9,202 bases of DNA from an uncultured Porphyromonadaceae bacterium (GTDB lineage: Bacteria > Bacteroidota > Bacteroidia > Bacteroidales > Muribaculaceae): NCBI GenBank assembly GCA_902462525.1, contig CABQCA010000091.1, forward strand, positions 1 to 9,202. Direction: 5' to 3'. The notes below the pieces were generated by a model, which saw nothing but the letters and a program-made list of their open reading frames with translations, ran no database searches and was not told the origin of the DNA. The translations under genes and the position numbers were made by a program. Position 1 is the stretch's first letter; every line of letters begins with the position of its first letter. Below, in pieces: positions 1 to 6,391 of the stretch.

Positions 1-335
1 TTTTCACGCGAGCCGAGATTGTTGATGAGATAGTTCATCTGCTGGTCGAGCTGCATCTGCACCATGGATTCCTGAACCTCGACAGTGTCGAGATCGGCCT
101 GATGCAGGAACAGACGCTCGATGGCTATCTGCTCGGGAATAACACAGTAGGGGTCGCCGTCGATAGTGGCGCGGTCGCTCTGCATCTCCTGATACATTCG
201 CTCGATATCCGATTTATAGATTGGCTCGTCGCCTATCATCCAGGCCACTTCTTCGATAACGTTGCCCGGAGTTGCTGCCCACAGGCTTGCGGCGCTCACG
301 ATGGCGGCGACAGGCAGTAGTTTCTTTATGTTCAT
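1..335 (-). CDS. SurA-like periplasmic peptidyl-prolyl isomerase/chaperone, N-terminal part (runs off the left edge)
   Basis: The first 111 codons are present; the gene continues beyond position 1. The protein starts MNIKKLLPVAAIVSAA, a typical signal peptide (two lysines, hydrophobic core, small residues; cleavage probably near residues 20-21), so the product is exported to the periplasm. The mature part has the SurA N-terminal pattern seen in Bacteroidetes homologues: EEVAWMIGDEPIYKSDIE, then GDPYCVIPEQIAIERLFLHQA. In this family the N-terminal helices, with a C-terminal helix, form a chaperone core that receives unfolded outer-membrane proteins, and one or two parvulin domains follow. Any parvulin domain here lies outside the window, so isomerase activity cannot be judged. 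The ATG at 335-333 is preceded by an A-rich leader and lies about 20 bases from a predicted start of transcription. The gene is divergent from the Nudix gene. Family assignment is from remembered sequence similarity. Confidence 0.85.
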   Translation of the reverse strand, partial: MNIKKLLPVAAIVSAASLWAATPGNVIEEVAWMIGDEPIYKSDIERMYQEMQSDRATIDGDPYCVIPEQIAIERLFLHQADLDTVEVQESMVQMQLDQQMNYLINNLGSRE

Positions 336-359
336 AATGTGCTTTTTCGATCGATGGTG

Positions 360-367
360 CAAAGGTA
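360..367 (-). promoter_or_regulatory. Bacteroidetes -7 promoter element for the SurA-like gene
   Basis: On the minus strand this reads TACCTTTG, an exact match to the TAnnTTTG consensus used by the primary sigma factor of Bacteroidetes. Transcription would start a few bases downstream, near 354-357, leaving an untranslated leader of about 20 bases before the ATG at 335. The -33 element is weak: a TTAG about 20 bases upstream is the best candidate. Confidence 0.7.
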
Positions 368-431
368 AGATTTTTTTCGCATCTCGGCTAAGCGGTTATA
401 TATTTTTAGCATAAATCAGCGTGTTTTTCAG

Positions 432-439
432 TATCTTTG
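432..439 (+). promoter_or_regulatory. Bacteroidetes -7 promoter element for the Nudix gene
   Basis: The sequence TATCTTTG matches the TAnnTTTG consensus exactly. The T-rich tract at 403-408 lies where a -33 TTTG would be, but matches it poorly. A start of transcription is expected near 443-446. That nearly coincides with the first in-frame ATG (447) and leaves it almost no leader. It favours the ATG at 468, whose leader would then be about the same length as that of the divergent SurA-like gene. Confidence 0.7.
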
Positions 440-467
440 CCCCACTATGACTGCAATGAAAGATAAT

Positions 468-968
468 ATGGACGAATGGCTGCCGGTGGTCGACGACGCC
501 GGCAATGTGACTGGCCGTGCTACGAGAGGCGAGTGTCATGGCGGTGCAAGATTGCTGCACCCTGTTGTGCATCTGCATGTTTTCGACGCTGACGGACGCC
601 TTTATCTGCAAAAAAGGCCGCAGTGGAAAGACATACAGCCCGGCAAATGGGACACCGCCGTGGGCGGCCATGTGGATTATGGCGAGGATATCGGCGACGC
701 TCTTCGCAGGGAGGCTCGCGAAGAACTTGGCCTTGTCGATTTTACTTCCGTGCCTGTCGGCAGCTATGTGTTTGAGTCGCCGAGGGAGTGCGAACTTGTA
801 AATGCCTGGCGTACGACGGTCGTAACAATGCCTCGGCCGAGCGACGAACTCGACGGAGGCCGTTTCTGGACTTTCGGTGAGATTCGCCGTGCGATAGGGC
901 AGGGTGTCCTGACTCCGAATTTCGAGCAGGAGTTTCTCCGCTTTTTTGGCGACGGACAAGCTTTATAG
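468..968 (+). CDS. Nudix hydrolase (YfcD/IDI-like)
   Basis: Nudix enzymes hydrolyse nucleoside diphosphates linked to another group, using Mg2+. A complete Nudix box (GX5EX7REUXEEXGU) is visible at 666-734: GHVDYGE, then DIGDALR, then REAREELGL, with every signature residue present, so the enzyme should be active. The N-terminal DEWLPVVDDAGNVTGRATR and the QKRPQWKDIQPGKWDTAVGG segment resemble E. coli YfcD and the isopentenyl-diphosphate isomerase-like branch. Substrate cannot be read from the sequence. There is no signal peptide, so it is cytosolic. In-frame ATGs occur at 447, 456 and 468. I chose 468 because the promoter leaves almost no leader for 447, the bases before 468 are A-rich, and the conserved part begins immediately after it (MDEW); this gives 166 residues, against 173 from 447. 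It stops 65 bases before the LEA-like gene on the same strand. Confidence 0.9.
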   Translation: MDEWLPVVDDAGNVTGRATRGECHGGARLLHPVVHLHVFDADGRLYLQKRPQWKDIQPGKWDTAVGGHVDYGEDIGDALRREAREELGLVDFTSVPVGSYVFESPRECELVNAWRTTVVTMPRPSDELDGGRFWTFGEIRRAIGQGVLTPNFEQEFLRFFGDGQAL

Positions 969-978
969 TTTTTTTGTA

Positions 979-1004
979 AACCGCAGGAGGCTTCCGGTTG
1001 TTTT
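979..1004 (+). terminator. Possible weak hairpin terminator after the Nudix gene
   Basis: Arms AACCG (979-983) and CGGTT (995-999) can pair. After one C-C mismatch, three further pairs (including one G-T) close on an AGG loop, and GTTTT follows. The stem is short and the T-run is only four bases, so this may be an attenuator or chance. I see no strong -7 element between here and the next gene, so that gene may depend on read-through from the Nudix promoter. The best candidate promoter is a poor TTGTTTTA at 998-1005 with TTTG at 973-976. Confidence 0.25.
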
Positions 1005-1033
1005 AAGAAGTAACCAACAGAAACTACAGAATT

Positions 1034-1441
1034 ATGAAATCAGAACATCTCGAAGAAGCCCGTATTGCCGCCCAGGTATCGAAGGATGCCGCCCGTGTGT
1101 CGGCTGCGGCCGCAAAAGAAGCTGTCGGTCAGCAGGCCGACGCAGTGAAGGAATCTGCCGCAGAGCAGGCGGCCTCTCTTAAGGCCAAGGCCGGAGCAGC
1201 CGTTGAAAACATAAAGGAAAAAGCCGCCACTGTGGCCGGTAATGTTCAGAACGGACTTTCGCAGGCGGCTTCGGCCGCCGCCGCTGCACTGAATGAGCAG
1301 CAGGAGAATCCCGACTCTGCTCTCAATCAGGCCCGTGCCACAGCCGGAGATATCGCCGGAAAGGTGAAGGGTGCCGCCGCATCGGCCATGGAGAAAGGAG
1401 CCGACTTTCTCGACGGCCTTGCCGGCAAGCTCCGCGACTAA
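1034..1441 (+). CDS. Small alanine-rich LEA-like amphipathic helical protein
   Basis: The protein has 135 residues, of which 41 are alanine by my count. It contains no cysteine, tryptophan or tyrosine and is rich in Lys, Glu, Asp and Gln. Short stretches such as AAKEAVGQQADAVKESAAEQ, AGAAVENIKEKAATVAGN and QARATAGDIAGKVKGAAA repeat an alternation of small residues with K/E pairs. This resembles group 3 late-embryogenesis-abundant proteins and related stress proteins, which are disordered or form amphipathic helices that protect membranes and proteins during desiccation or osmotic stress. The resemblance is compositional only; I recognise no named family. There is no signal peptide or membrane segment. 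The C-terminal part (ASAMEKGADFLDGLAGKLRD) is more hydrophobic and may be a lipid- or partner-binding helix. The ATG at 1034 follows an A-rich leader (AACTACAGAATT). It converges on the Sel1-repeat gene across a 40-base gap with no obvious terminator. Confidence 0.75.
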   Translation: MKSEHLEEARIAAQVSKDAARVSAAAAKEAVGQQADAVKESAAEQAASLKAKAGAAVENIKEKAATVAGNVQNGLSQAASAAAAALNEQQENPDSALNQARATAGDIAGKVKGAAASAMEKGADFLDGLAGKLRD

Positions 1442-1481
1442 GCTTTTATCTTAACCTTTGCACGTTCTATACTGTCTAAAC

Positions 1482-3392
1482 TCATTCTTCTCTTTTTATT
1501 GACTTAAGCATTTCGAGGACATCCTCGGCATCATCGTCGCCGGCGTCAAGAGCCTTTTGGTACCACTTCTTGGCGGCGGCGATGTCTTTTTCTACAATGT
1601 CCCCGTTGGCATAGATGCCTCCCAGCAGAATCATAGCTTTTGTATCGCCTTTTTTTGCCAGTCGGTCGAGAATCCCGATGCCGCGGATGTTCTCGTCGGG
1701 GGTGCGTCCCTCGTTGGTGAGCATCATGCCGAGGCGCCGTGCGGCGTAGCTGTATCCCTCTTCGTAGCCTTGAGTGTAAAGTATCAGGGCTTTTTCGGGG
1801 TCGTGGGGCAGTATTTCTCCTATGTCGTAGTAATACCCCAGGTAGGCGTATGCCTCGGCGTTACCCATGTCGACAGCTTTTTTGAAACATTCTACGGCTT
1901 TTGCATTGTCAGGGGCCGTGCCGAAGCCCTGTTCGTAGAACTGCCCCAGGCGGCAGAGTGCAGGCGGATAGCAGTGTTCGGCCGATTTTTTCATGAGCCT
2001 GAAAGCTGTTTTCTCATCTTCCCACATTCCAGTGCCGTGAGCGTTCATCATGGCGAGTTCGTACTGACATTCCGCGAAATCCAGTTTCGCGCCTTCGGTG
2101 AATACGTCGATGGCCTTCGCAAGATTTTTCTTCACGCCCGTACCATCGAGGTAGAACCGCCCCGTGAAGAAATAGCCTTTGTCGTCGCCGCCTTCCATGG
2201 CCATTCTATAGAGCGTGAAAGCGTGCCGGGCATCGGCCTTGACTCCTATGCCGTCCATGTAACACTCGGCAAGACGGGTCATGGCGTAGGTGTCGCCTGC
2301 CTCGACGCTTTTTTCCAGATACATTATTCCATCGGCGATATCTCTGTCGTCGGTACCGTTGTCGATGAGCGTGGCGCCGAGAATAAACAGAGCGTCGGTG
2401 TTTCCTCCCTGGACTGCCGTTTTGAACCATCGGATAGCCCCCTGCCTGTCGAAATCCTCGCTGTATTCGTCGTCGAGGCGCACACCGAGTTCGTAGGCCG
2501 CCTCGGCATCGCCTTTTTCGGCAGCTTCGCGGATGAGGCGCATACCTTCGGCCTCATCGCGCTCGCATCCGCGCCCCGTTTCATAGGCCATGCCCAGATG
2601 CAGTGTGCCTGCCGCGCATCCTTTTTCGTGGGCTTCTCTGAAATAAAGGAAAGCTTTGGCCGGGTCGGCTTCCACGCCGTCGCCGTTTTCATAGGCAACG
2701 CCGAGATTCAGTGTGGCCGTAGGGTCGTTCCTGTCGGCGGCACGAAGAAACCACACCAGAGCTTCTTCCGGATCTTTGTCGGAAATGGCGGTTCCGTAGT
2801 CTGTCATCGCGGTTGTGTTTCCGGCGATGGCAGCGGAGCGCAGCAGTTTCAGATATTCCGGATTTCCCTTGCGTTTATGGATTTTCGAGAGGAGGAGCAT
2901 GGCGTCGGCATCGCCTGTGTCCGCGGCTTCGATGATTTCTTCAAGCGTCATCGTTCTGCCGTTGATCGAAAAATCGGTGCTTTCATGCGGGTCCTCACTG
3001 ATCATGAGGCGTCCCACACGCTTCATATTGTCATCGGCTTCTTCGTTGCCGTGTTCTGATGCAAGGGCGTATTTTTCGTAAGCCGAAGCCAGATTTCTCG
3101 GAGTGCCGATGCCTTTTTCGTAGCACCGCGCAAGGGCGGCGAGTCCGTCGGGATCGTTCTGTTCGGCCGAGCGGTGGTACCATTCGAAGGCTTTGCGCGG
3201 GTTGCGCTCGGTGCCGAGGCCGTTTTCGCAGTACCACCCCATGTGGCACTGCGCCACGGCGTTGCCGGCATTGGCGGCATCTGCCTCAAGGCGGAATGCC
3301 TCGCGGTAGCGTTGCTGCTCGCACAGTTCGTCGGCGCGGTCGAGGATGGAATCTATCTCCTCCGGGCTGAGCTTTTTGTTGAAGAATGCCAT
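1482..3392 (-). CDS. Cytosolic Sel1-like repeat (SLR/TPR-type) solenoid protein
   Basis: The 636-residue protein is almost entirely Sel1-like repeats, helix-turn-helix units related to TPRs with the pattern AxxxLGxxYxxGxGVxxDxxKAxxWYxKAAExG. After a short N-terminal helical segment (residues 1-46) come two 36-residue units (47-118), a degenerate 45-residue section (119-163), two short 31-residue units (164-225), and eleven consecutive units of exactly 36 residues (226-621). The tail is lysine- and glutamate-rich. Such proteins are scaffolds for protein-protein contacts; no catalytic domain is present and the partner is unknown. Many bacterial SLR proteins are exported, but this one has no signal peptide (MAFFNKKLSPEEIDSILDRA), so it is probably cytosolic. 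The ATG at 3392-3390 lies one base after the stop of the DUF4831 gene, which suggests coupled translation. It is the last gene of the minus-strand string. Confidence 0.9.
   Translation of the reverse strand: MAFFNKKLSPEEIDSILDRADELCEQQRYREAFRLEADAANAGNAVAQCHMGWYCENGLGTERNPRKAFEWYHRSAEQNDPDGLAALARCYEKGIGTPRNLASAYEKYALASEHGNEEADDNMKRVGRLMISEDPHESTDFSINGRTMTLEEIIEAADTGDADAMLLLSKIHKRKGNPEYLKLLRSAAIAGNTTAMTDYGTAISDKDPEEALVWFLRAADRNDPTATLNLGVAYENGDGVEADPAKAFLYFREAHEKGCAAGTLHLGMAYETGRGCERDEAEGMRLIREAAEKGDAEAAYELGVRLDDEYSEDFDRQGAIRWFKTAVQGGNTDALFILGATLIDNGTDDRDIADGIMYLEKSVEAGDTYAMTRLAECYMDGIGVKADARHAFTLYRMAMEGGDDKGYFFTGRFYLDGTGVKKNLAKAIDVFTEGAKLDFAECQYELAMMNAHGTGMWEDEKTAFRLMKKSAEHCYPPALCRLGQFYEQGFGTAPDNAKAVECFKKAVDMGNAEAYAYLGYYYDIGEILPHDPEKALILYTQGYEEGYSYAARRLGMMLTNEGRTPDENIRGIGILDRLAKKGDTKAMILLGGIYANGDIVEKDIAAAKKWYQKALDAGDDDAEDVLEMLKSIKREE
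1530..3254 (-). repeat. Protein-level tandem repeat: Sel1-like units (period mostly 108 bases)
   Basis: Residues 47-621 of the SLR protein. Units begin at residues 47, 83, (119 degenerate), 164, 195, then 226, 262, 298, 334, 370, 406, 442, 478, 514, 550 and 586. From residue 226 on (2717 down to 1530) the spacing is exactly 36 residues eleven times in a row. The units are diverged at the DNA level, so this is an old repeat under structural constraint rather than a recent expansion. Confidence 0.85.
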
Positions 3393-3393
3393 G

Positions 3394-4479
3394 TTATTCA
3401 GCAGGTCCGAGTTCTACGATGGAGCCTGTCGTAGGGTCGAAAAGTACTTTTGAGGGCGCCTTGCGGTCGGTGAACAGTTTCGGGTCGATGCCGAACACCG
3501 TGCCTGCCTGCGGAAGGGCGATTTCTTCTTCTCCGATTTTCTCGCCGGCATAGTACACCGTCACCAGCGCGCGGCCGGGAATATTGTAGGCTACGCCGCC
3601 TTTCGGGAAGGTTTTAGGTTCGCCTGTGGTTTCAAGAACCGGCAGTTCGCCCTTTTCGAGGATTGTGACGGTGGCTGTCACGGGTGCTCCGGCAAGGTTG
3701 TCGGCATCGATGATTCCGTCGACCGCCGACAAGCGGGCTACGACGGTTTCGGCCATGCCGTTGCTGTCGGGGACAATAGTAATTTTCGCTACATTGGTGC
3801 ATGTGCTGTGTGTGCCGGCGAACATTGCCGTCAGAGCCGCTTCCTGAGCCGACAGGTTGTCGAGCACGAGCTGCATGGCCTTGCCGTCGGCAGGAGGATT
3901 GTCGGACTGACCCGAAATGATGTCGGAGCGTGTCTCGCGCAGCTCGAAAATGCGCTGTGCGGCAAGCTCGGCACGCTTCGATGTCGATGAGCTGCGCGCC
4001 ATTTCGGCAGTGACGGCCTGACGTGCCTCGGGCGTTTCGAGCGGCGAAGGTGCTTTGAGCATTTCTTCGGGCAGCGCCGGGTAGGTTATCTCGAACACGT
4101 CCTCGGTGTTCACCGAAAGTGGCACTCCCTCGTCGTTAAGTATCATATACGGTGTGGAGCCGGCCTTGAACTGGGCATGGTAGCGCTTGTCTGGGTCGGG
4201 AATTCCGCGTGGAATTATCATTACCGATCTAACCGATATTCTGTGGCTGTCGGCGGTAATGGCGTTTTCAATGCCCAGATGACGGCGGGCATAGTTGTGG
4301 AACTCGCCCGGGTGTTCTTCGTCGATCTGCGCTTCGATGCAGATGTCGACGGCCGTTTTGGGCAGTGTGTACACCAGACCGTATTCGCTGGCTTTTCCGG
4401 CAGTCATTTTCTGGCTTGTCTGCGCCTGGGCGCCGATAGCTAAAAGGCCGGCCGATATGGCGATAAGCGTTCTTTTCAT
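3394..4479 (-). CDS. Exported DUF4831 family protein
   Basis: The 361-residue protein starts with a signal peptide (MKRTLIAISAGLLAIGAQA, cleavage probably after residue 19, AQA|Q) and has no lipobox cysteine, so it is likely a soluble or peripheral periplasmic protein. The rest follows the Bacteroidetes family DUF4831: YGLVYTLPKTAVDICIEAQ near residues 33-51, the helical segment AAQRIFELRETRSDIISGQ (173-191) leading to PADGKAM, and the C-terminal strand region YNIPGRALVTVYYAGEKI with KVLFDPTTGSI near the end. No function is established for this family and no catalytic motif is visible. Its start codon overlaps the stop of the NAD(P)HX repair gene by four bases (ATGA), and its TAA is one base from the SLR start, so its expression is tied to both. 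The family assignment is from remembered similarity. Confidence 0.82.
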   Translation of the reverse strand: MKRTLIAISAGLLAIGAQAQTSQKMTAGKASEYGLVYTLPKTAVDICIEAQIDEEHPGEFHNYARRHLGIENAITADSHRISVRSVMIIPRGIPDPDKRYHAQFKAGSTPYMILNDEGVPLSVNTEDVFEITYPALPEEMLKAPSPLETPEARQAVTAEMARSSSTSKRAELAAQRIFELRETRSDIISGQSDNPPADGKAMQLVLDNLSAQEAALTAMFAGTHSTCTNVAKITIVPDSNGMAETVVARLSAVDGIIDADNLAGAPVTATVTILEKGELPVLETTGEPKTFPKGGVAYNIPGRALVTVYYAGEKIGEEEIALPQAGTVFGIDPKLFTDRKAPSKVLFDPTTGSIVELGPAE

Positions 4480-6071
4480 TTTGATGGTGGATTGCAGATG
4501 TTTTCAATAGCGGCACCGGTGAGTTCGGCGATGTCTTCGGCGGTGGTGCCCCGTGCGCCGTGGCGCGAGGCGGCAAGGCGTCCGGCGATGCTGTGAATGT
4601 AGACGGCGGCGACGGCCGCCAGTTCAGGCGCCATGTTCTGGGCCTCCAGGCCGCATAGCAGACCTGTAAGCACGTCGCCGCTGCCGGCAGTGGCGAGAGC
4701 GTCGGTGCCCGAGGCGTTCACCACCACGCTGCCGTCGGGCCAGACGGTGAAGGTGTAGTGTCCCTTCAGCACTATTATTATTTTGTAGCGCTCGGCCATG
4801 GCAATGGCTTTGAGAAGACGCACCGAGTGGTTGTTCGACGGGCCGAACAGTCGGTCGAATTCGCCGGGGTGAGGGGTGAGGACTGAGCCGGGTGGCAGGA
4901 AGTCGAGTATGCTCGGGCGTTTTGCGATGCAGTTGAGGGCGTCGGCGTCGATGATGAGCGGACGGTCGTTGCTGCGGCAGTTTTTGATAAAGCGCTCCAG
5001 GCCGTAGACAGTGGAGTCGGAGGTGCCTATGCCGGGGCCTACAGCGGTAGCGTCGGCGTTGTGCTCGCTTTCGAAGCGCTGTATGTCGAAATCGGCTCCG
5101 TCGGTTTCGAAAAGCGCAGAAGGCACAGAACTTTGCAGCACGTAGAAACCGCAGCGTGGGGCGTGGCATATCACTTTGCCGCAGCCCGACCGCGTGGCCG
5201 CGCGTGTGGCGAGCACTGCGGCTCCGAGCATGCCGTAGGAGCCGGCGCAGATAAGCGCCGTGCCCAGCTCGTGCTTGCCGGAGTAGGGCGAGCGCACCGG
5301 CATGATGGCGCGCACGGCTTTGGCATCGGCTATGCGGTAGTGGGGATGTTTTACGACGCTTTTGTCCAGCGGCAGCCTGAGGGTTTTCCAGCGGCCTATG
5401 AGCGGTGCGTTTTCCGGCATGAAGAATGCCAGTGTCGGGCCTACGATGGCAAGGGTGAGGCTGGCATGGATGATATTGCGGTTCACCATGCCAACCTGCA
5501 GGTCGAGGTTCATGCCCGACGGTATGTCGAGCGACACTACATTGGGTGCCGACGGGCTTTCGTTGATATACCTCGCTATGGCTTGGTAACCACCCCGGAG
5601 GGGCTTCTGATAATCGATGCCGAAGAGTCCGTCGACGACTGTCATTGTCGAGTCGAGTTCGGGCATGGTGAAGGTGGCGCCTGGATTCACCACCTCATTG
5701 AGCCACTCATGGCCCGCGCAGCGCACAAAGCGGTCGCGCTCGTTGCGGCAGTCATCGCTGAGCATGTTGCCGGCGATGTTGAAAAGGCACACCTTCGCCC
5801 GGCAGCCAAGGGCGTGCAGCGAGGTCGCCGTAGCAAGGGCATAAGCGCCGCACATGTCGTCGCCGGCGAACACCAGGACAGCGCCGCTGCGCTTGCCGTG
5901 CGAAGCAAGTACTTCTGCTGCAGCCTGTTCACCTACCATGCCTATGAAATTGGAGCGTACAAGTCGCCGCTCGCGGAGCTCGTCGTCGTCAAGCTCCCCG
6001 GATGCTGTCACAGGGCCTATGGTGGCCTCTAAGATTTTTACGATATCTTCGGGTGTATATACCGTTTTCAC
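4476..6071 (-). CDS. nnr: Bifunctional NAD(P)H-hydrate repair enzyme (epimerase domain degenerate + ADP-dependent dehydratase)
   Basis: Nnr proteins repair hydrated NAD(P)H (NADHX/NADPHX). The N-terminal YjeF_N domain (about residues 1-235) epimerises R-NAD(P)HX. The C-terminal domain (about 245-525) dehydrates S-NAD(P)HX using ADP. The C-terminal domain looks complete: GSYGMLGAAVLATRAA (278-293), VGPGIGT, DADALN (375-380), LTPHPGEF, KGHYT and the catalytic loop ALATAGSGDVLTG (458-470). The N-terminal domain keeps VDGLFG and VVSLDIPSG (179-186), but the usual NNGGDG loop is replaced: residues 70-79 read GDDMCGAYAL, so both Asn and the Asp are gone. Epimerase activity is therefore doubtful. 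At 531 residues it is somewhat longer than typical Bacteroides homologues (about 500), mainly in an N-terminal insertion around residues 20-38. The start is GTG at 6071, overlapping the thioredoxin stop by four bases; the next in-frame Met is residue 45, inside the domain. Confidence 0.9.
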   Translation of the reverse strand: MKTVYTPEDIVKILEATIGPVTASGELDDDELRERRLVRSNFIGMVGEQAAAEVLASHGKRSGAVLVFAGDDMCGAYALATATSLHALGCRAKVCLFNIAGNMLSDDCRNERDRFVRCAGHEWLNEVVNPGATFTMPELDSTMTVVDGLFGIDYQKPLRGGYQAIARYINESPSAPNVVSLDIPSGMNLDLQVGMVNRNIIHASLTLAIVGPTLAFFMPENAPLIGRWKTLRLPLDKSVVKHPHYRIADAKAVRAIMPVRSPYSGKHELGTALICAGSYGMLGAAVLATRAATRSGCGKVICHAPRCGFYVLQSSVPSALFETDGADFDIQRFESEHNADATAVGPGIGTSDSTVYGLERFIKNCRSNDRPLIIDADALNCIAKRPSILDFLPPGSVLTPHPGEFDRLFGPSNNHSVRLLKAIAMAERYKIIIVLKGHYTFTVWPDGSVVVNASGTDALATAGSGDVLTGLLCGLEAQNMAPELAAVAAVYIHSIAGRLAASRHGARGTTAEDIAELTGAAIENICNPPSK

Positions 6072-6391
6072 ATTCTCAGCAGTTCTTCGATTTTCTCGCG
6101 TATGGCTTCGGCTTTAACGGCTCCGGCGAGGCGGAACGGTGCCTTTTTGCCGTCTTTGAAGAAGAGAAGCAGAGGAATTCCCATCACGCGGTTCTCGGTG
6201 CAGAATTCGTCGTTGTCCTCGGTGTTGTATTTGCCGATTACCACACGGCCTTCGTATTCTTCGGCGAGGGCGTCGATGGTAGGCGCGAGCGCTTTGCAAG
6301 GGCCGCACCAGGTGGCCCAGAAGTCTACTACCACGGGCTTGCCCGAGGCTATGATTTCTTTTACGTTATCGTCGGTGAATGTCATGCTCAT
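6068..6391 (-). CDS. trxA: Thioredoxin
   Basis: This is a single-domain cytosolic thioredoxin of 107 residues, the usual length, which reduces disulfides in target proteins. VVVDFWATWCGPCKALAP carries the active-site C29-G-P-C32. The buried Asp is D23, and the cis-proline is P73 in MGIPLLLFFKDG. The residue after the cis-proline is Leu where Thr is common, and there is an additional Cys at position 64. Neither change should abolish activity. No signal peptide is present, which separates it from the exported TlpA/ResA-type proteins of Bacteroidetes. The ATG at 6391 is preceded by an A/T-rich leader (CCGTACAATT); a second ATG at 6385 is possible. It lies 63 bases downstream of dnaE on the same strand, with no promoter seen between them, and its TGA overlaps the GTG of the repair gene. 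I recall dnaE followed by thioredoxin in other Bacteroidales. Several trx paralogues are usual, so the symbol is approximate. Confidence 0.92.
   Translation of the reverse strand: MSMTFTDDNVKEIIASGKPVVVDFWATWCGPCKALAPTIDALAEEYEGRVVIGKYNTEDNDEFCTENRVMGIPLLLFFKDGKKAPFRLAGAVKAEAIREKIEELLRM

Noticed and set aside
396..959. A 187-codon open frame on the minus strand opposite the Nudix gene
   Set aside because: The + strand carries a complete Nudix box and a promoter. The antisense translation is Arg/His-rich and resembles nothing.
1418..1429. Perfect 12-base palindrome CTTGCCGGCAAG near the end of the LEA-like gene
   Set aside because: It falls inside ordinary codons (LAGKL), has no loop and no T-run at a suitable distance, and is readily explained by coding sequence.
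1453..1460. AACCTTTG on the + strand as a promoter
   Set aside because: It misses the first consensus base and would only drive transcription antisense to the Sel1-repeat gene, with no gene downstream on that strand.
1557..3059. A 500-codon open frame on the + strand opposite the Sel1-repeat gene
   Set aside because: It lies in the exact codon register of the real gene, so it stays open simply because the sense gene avoids TTA, CTA and TCA codons. The translation resembles no protein, and the opposite strand has clear Sel1 repeats.
5061..6032. A 323-codon open frame on the + strand opposite nnr
   Set aside because: It has the same complementary-register artefact, and the opposite strand encodes the conserved NAD(P)HX repair enzyme throughout.
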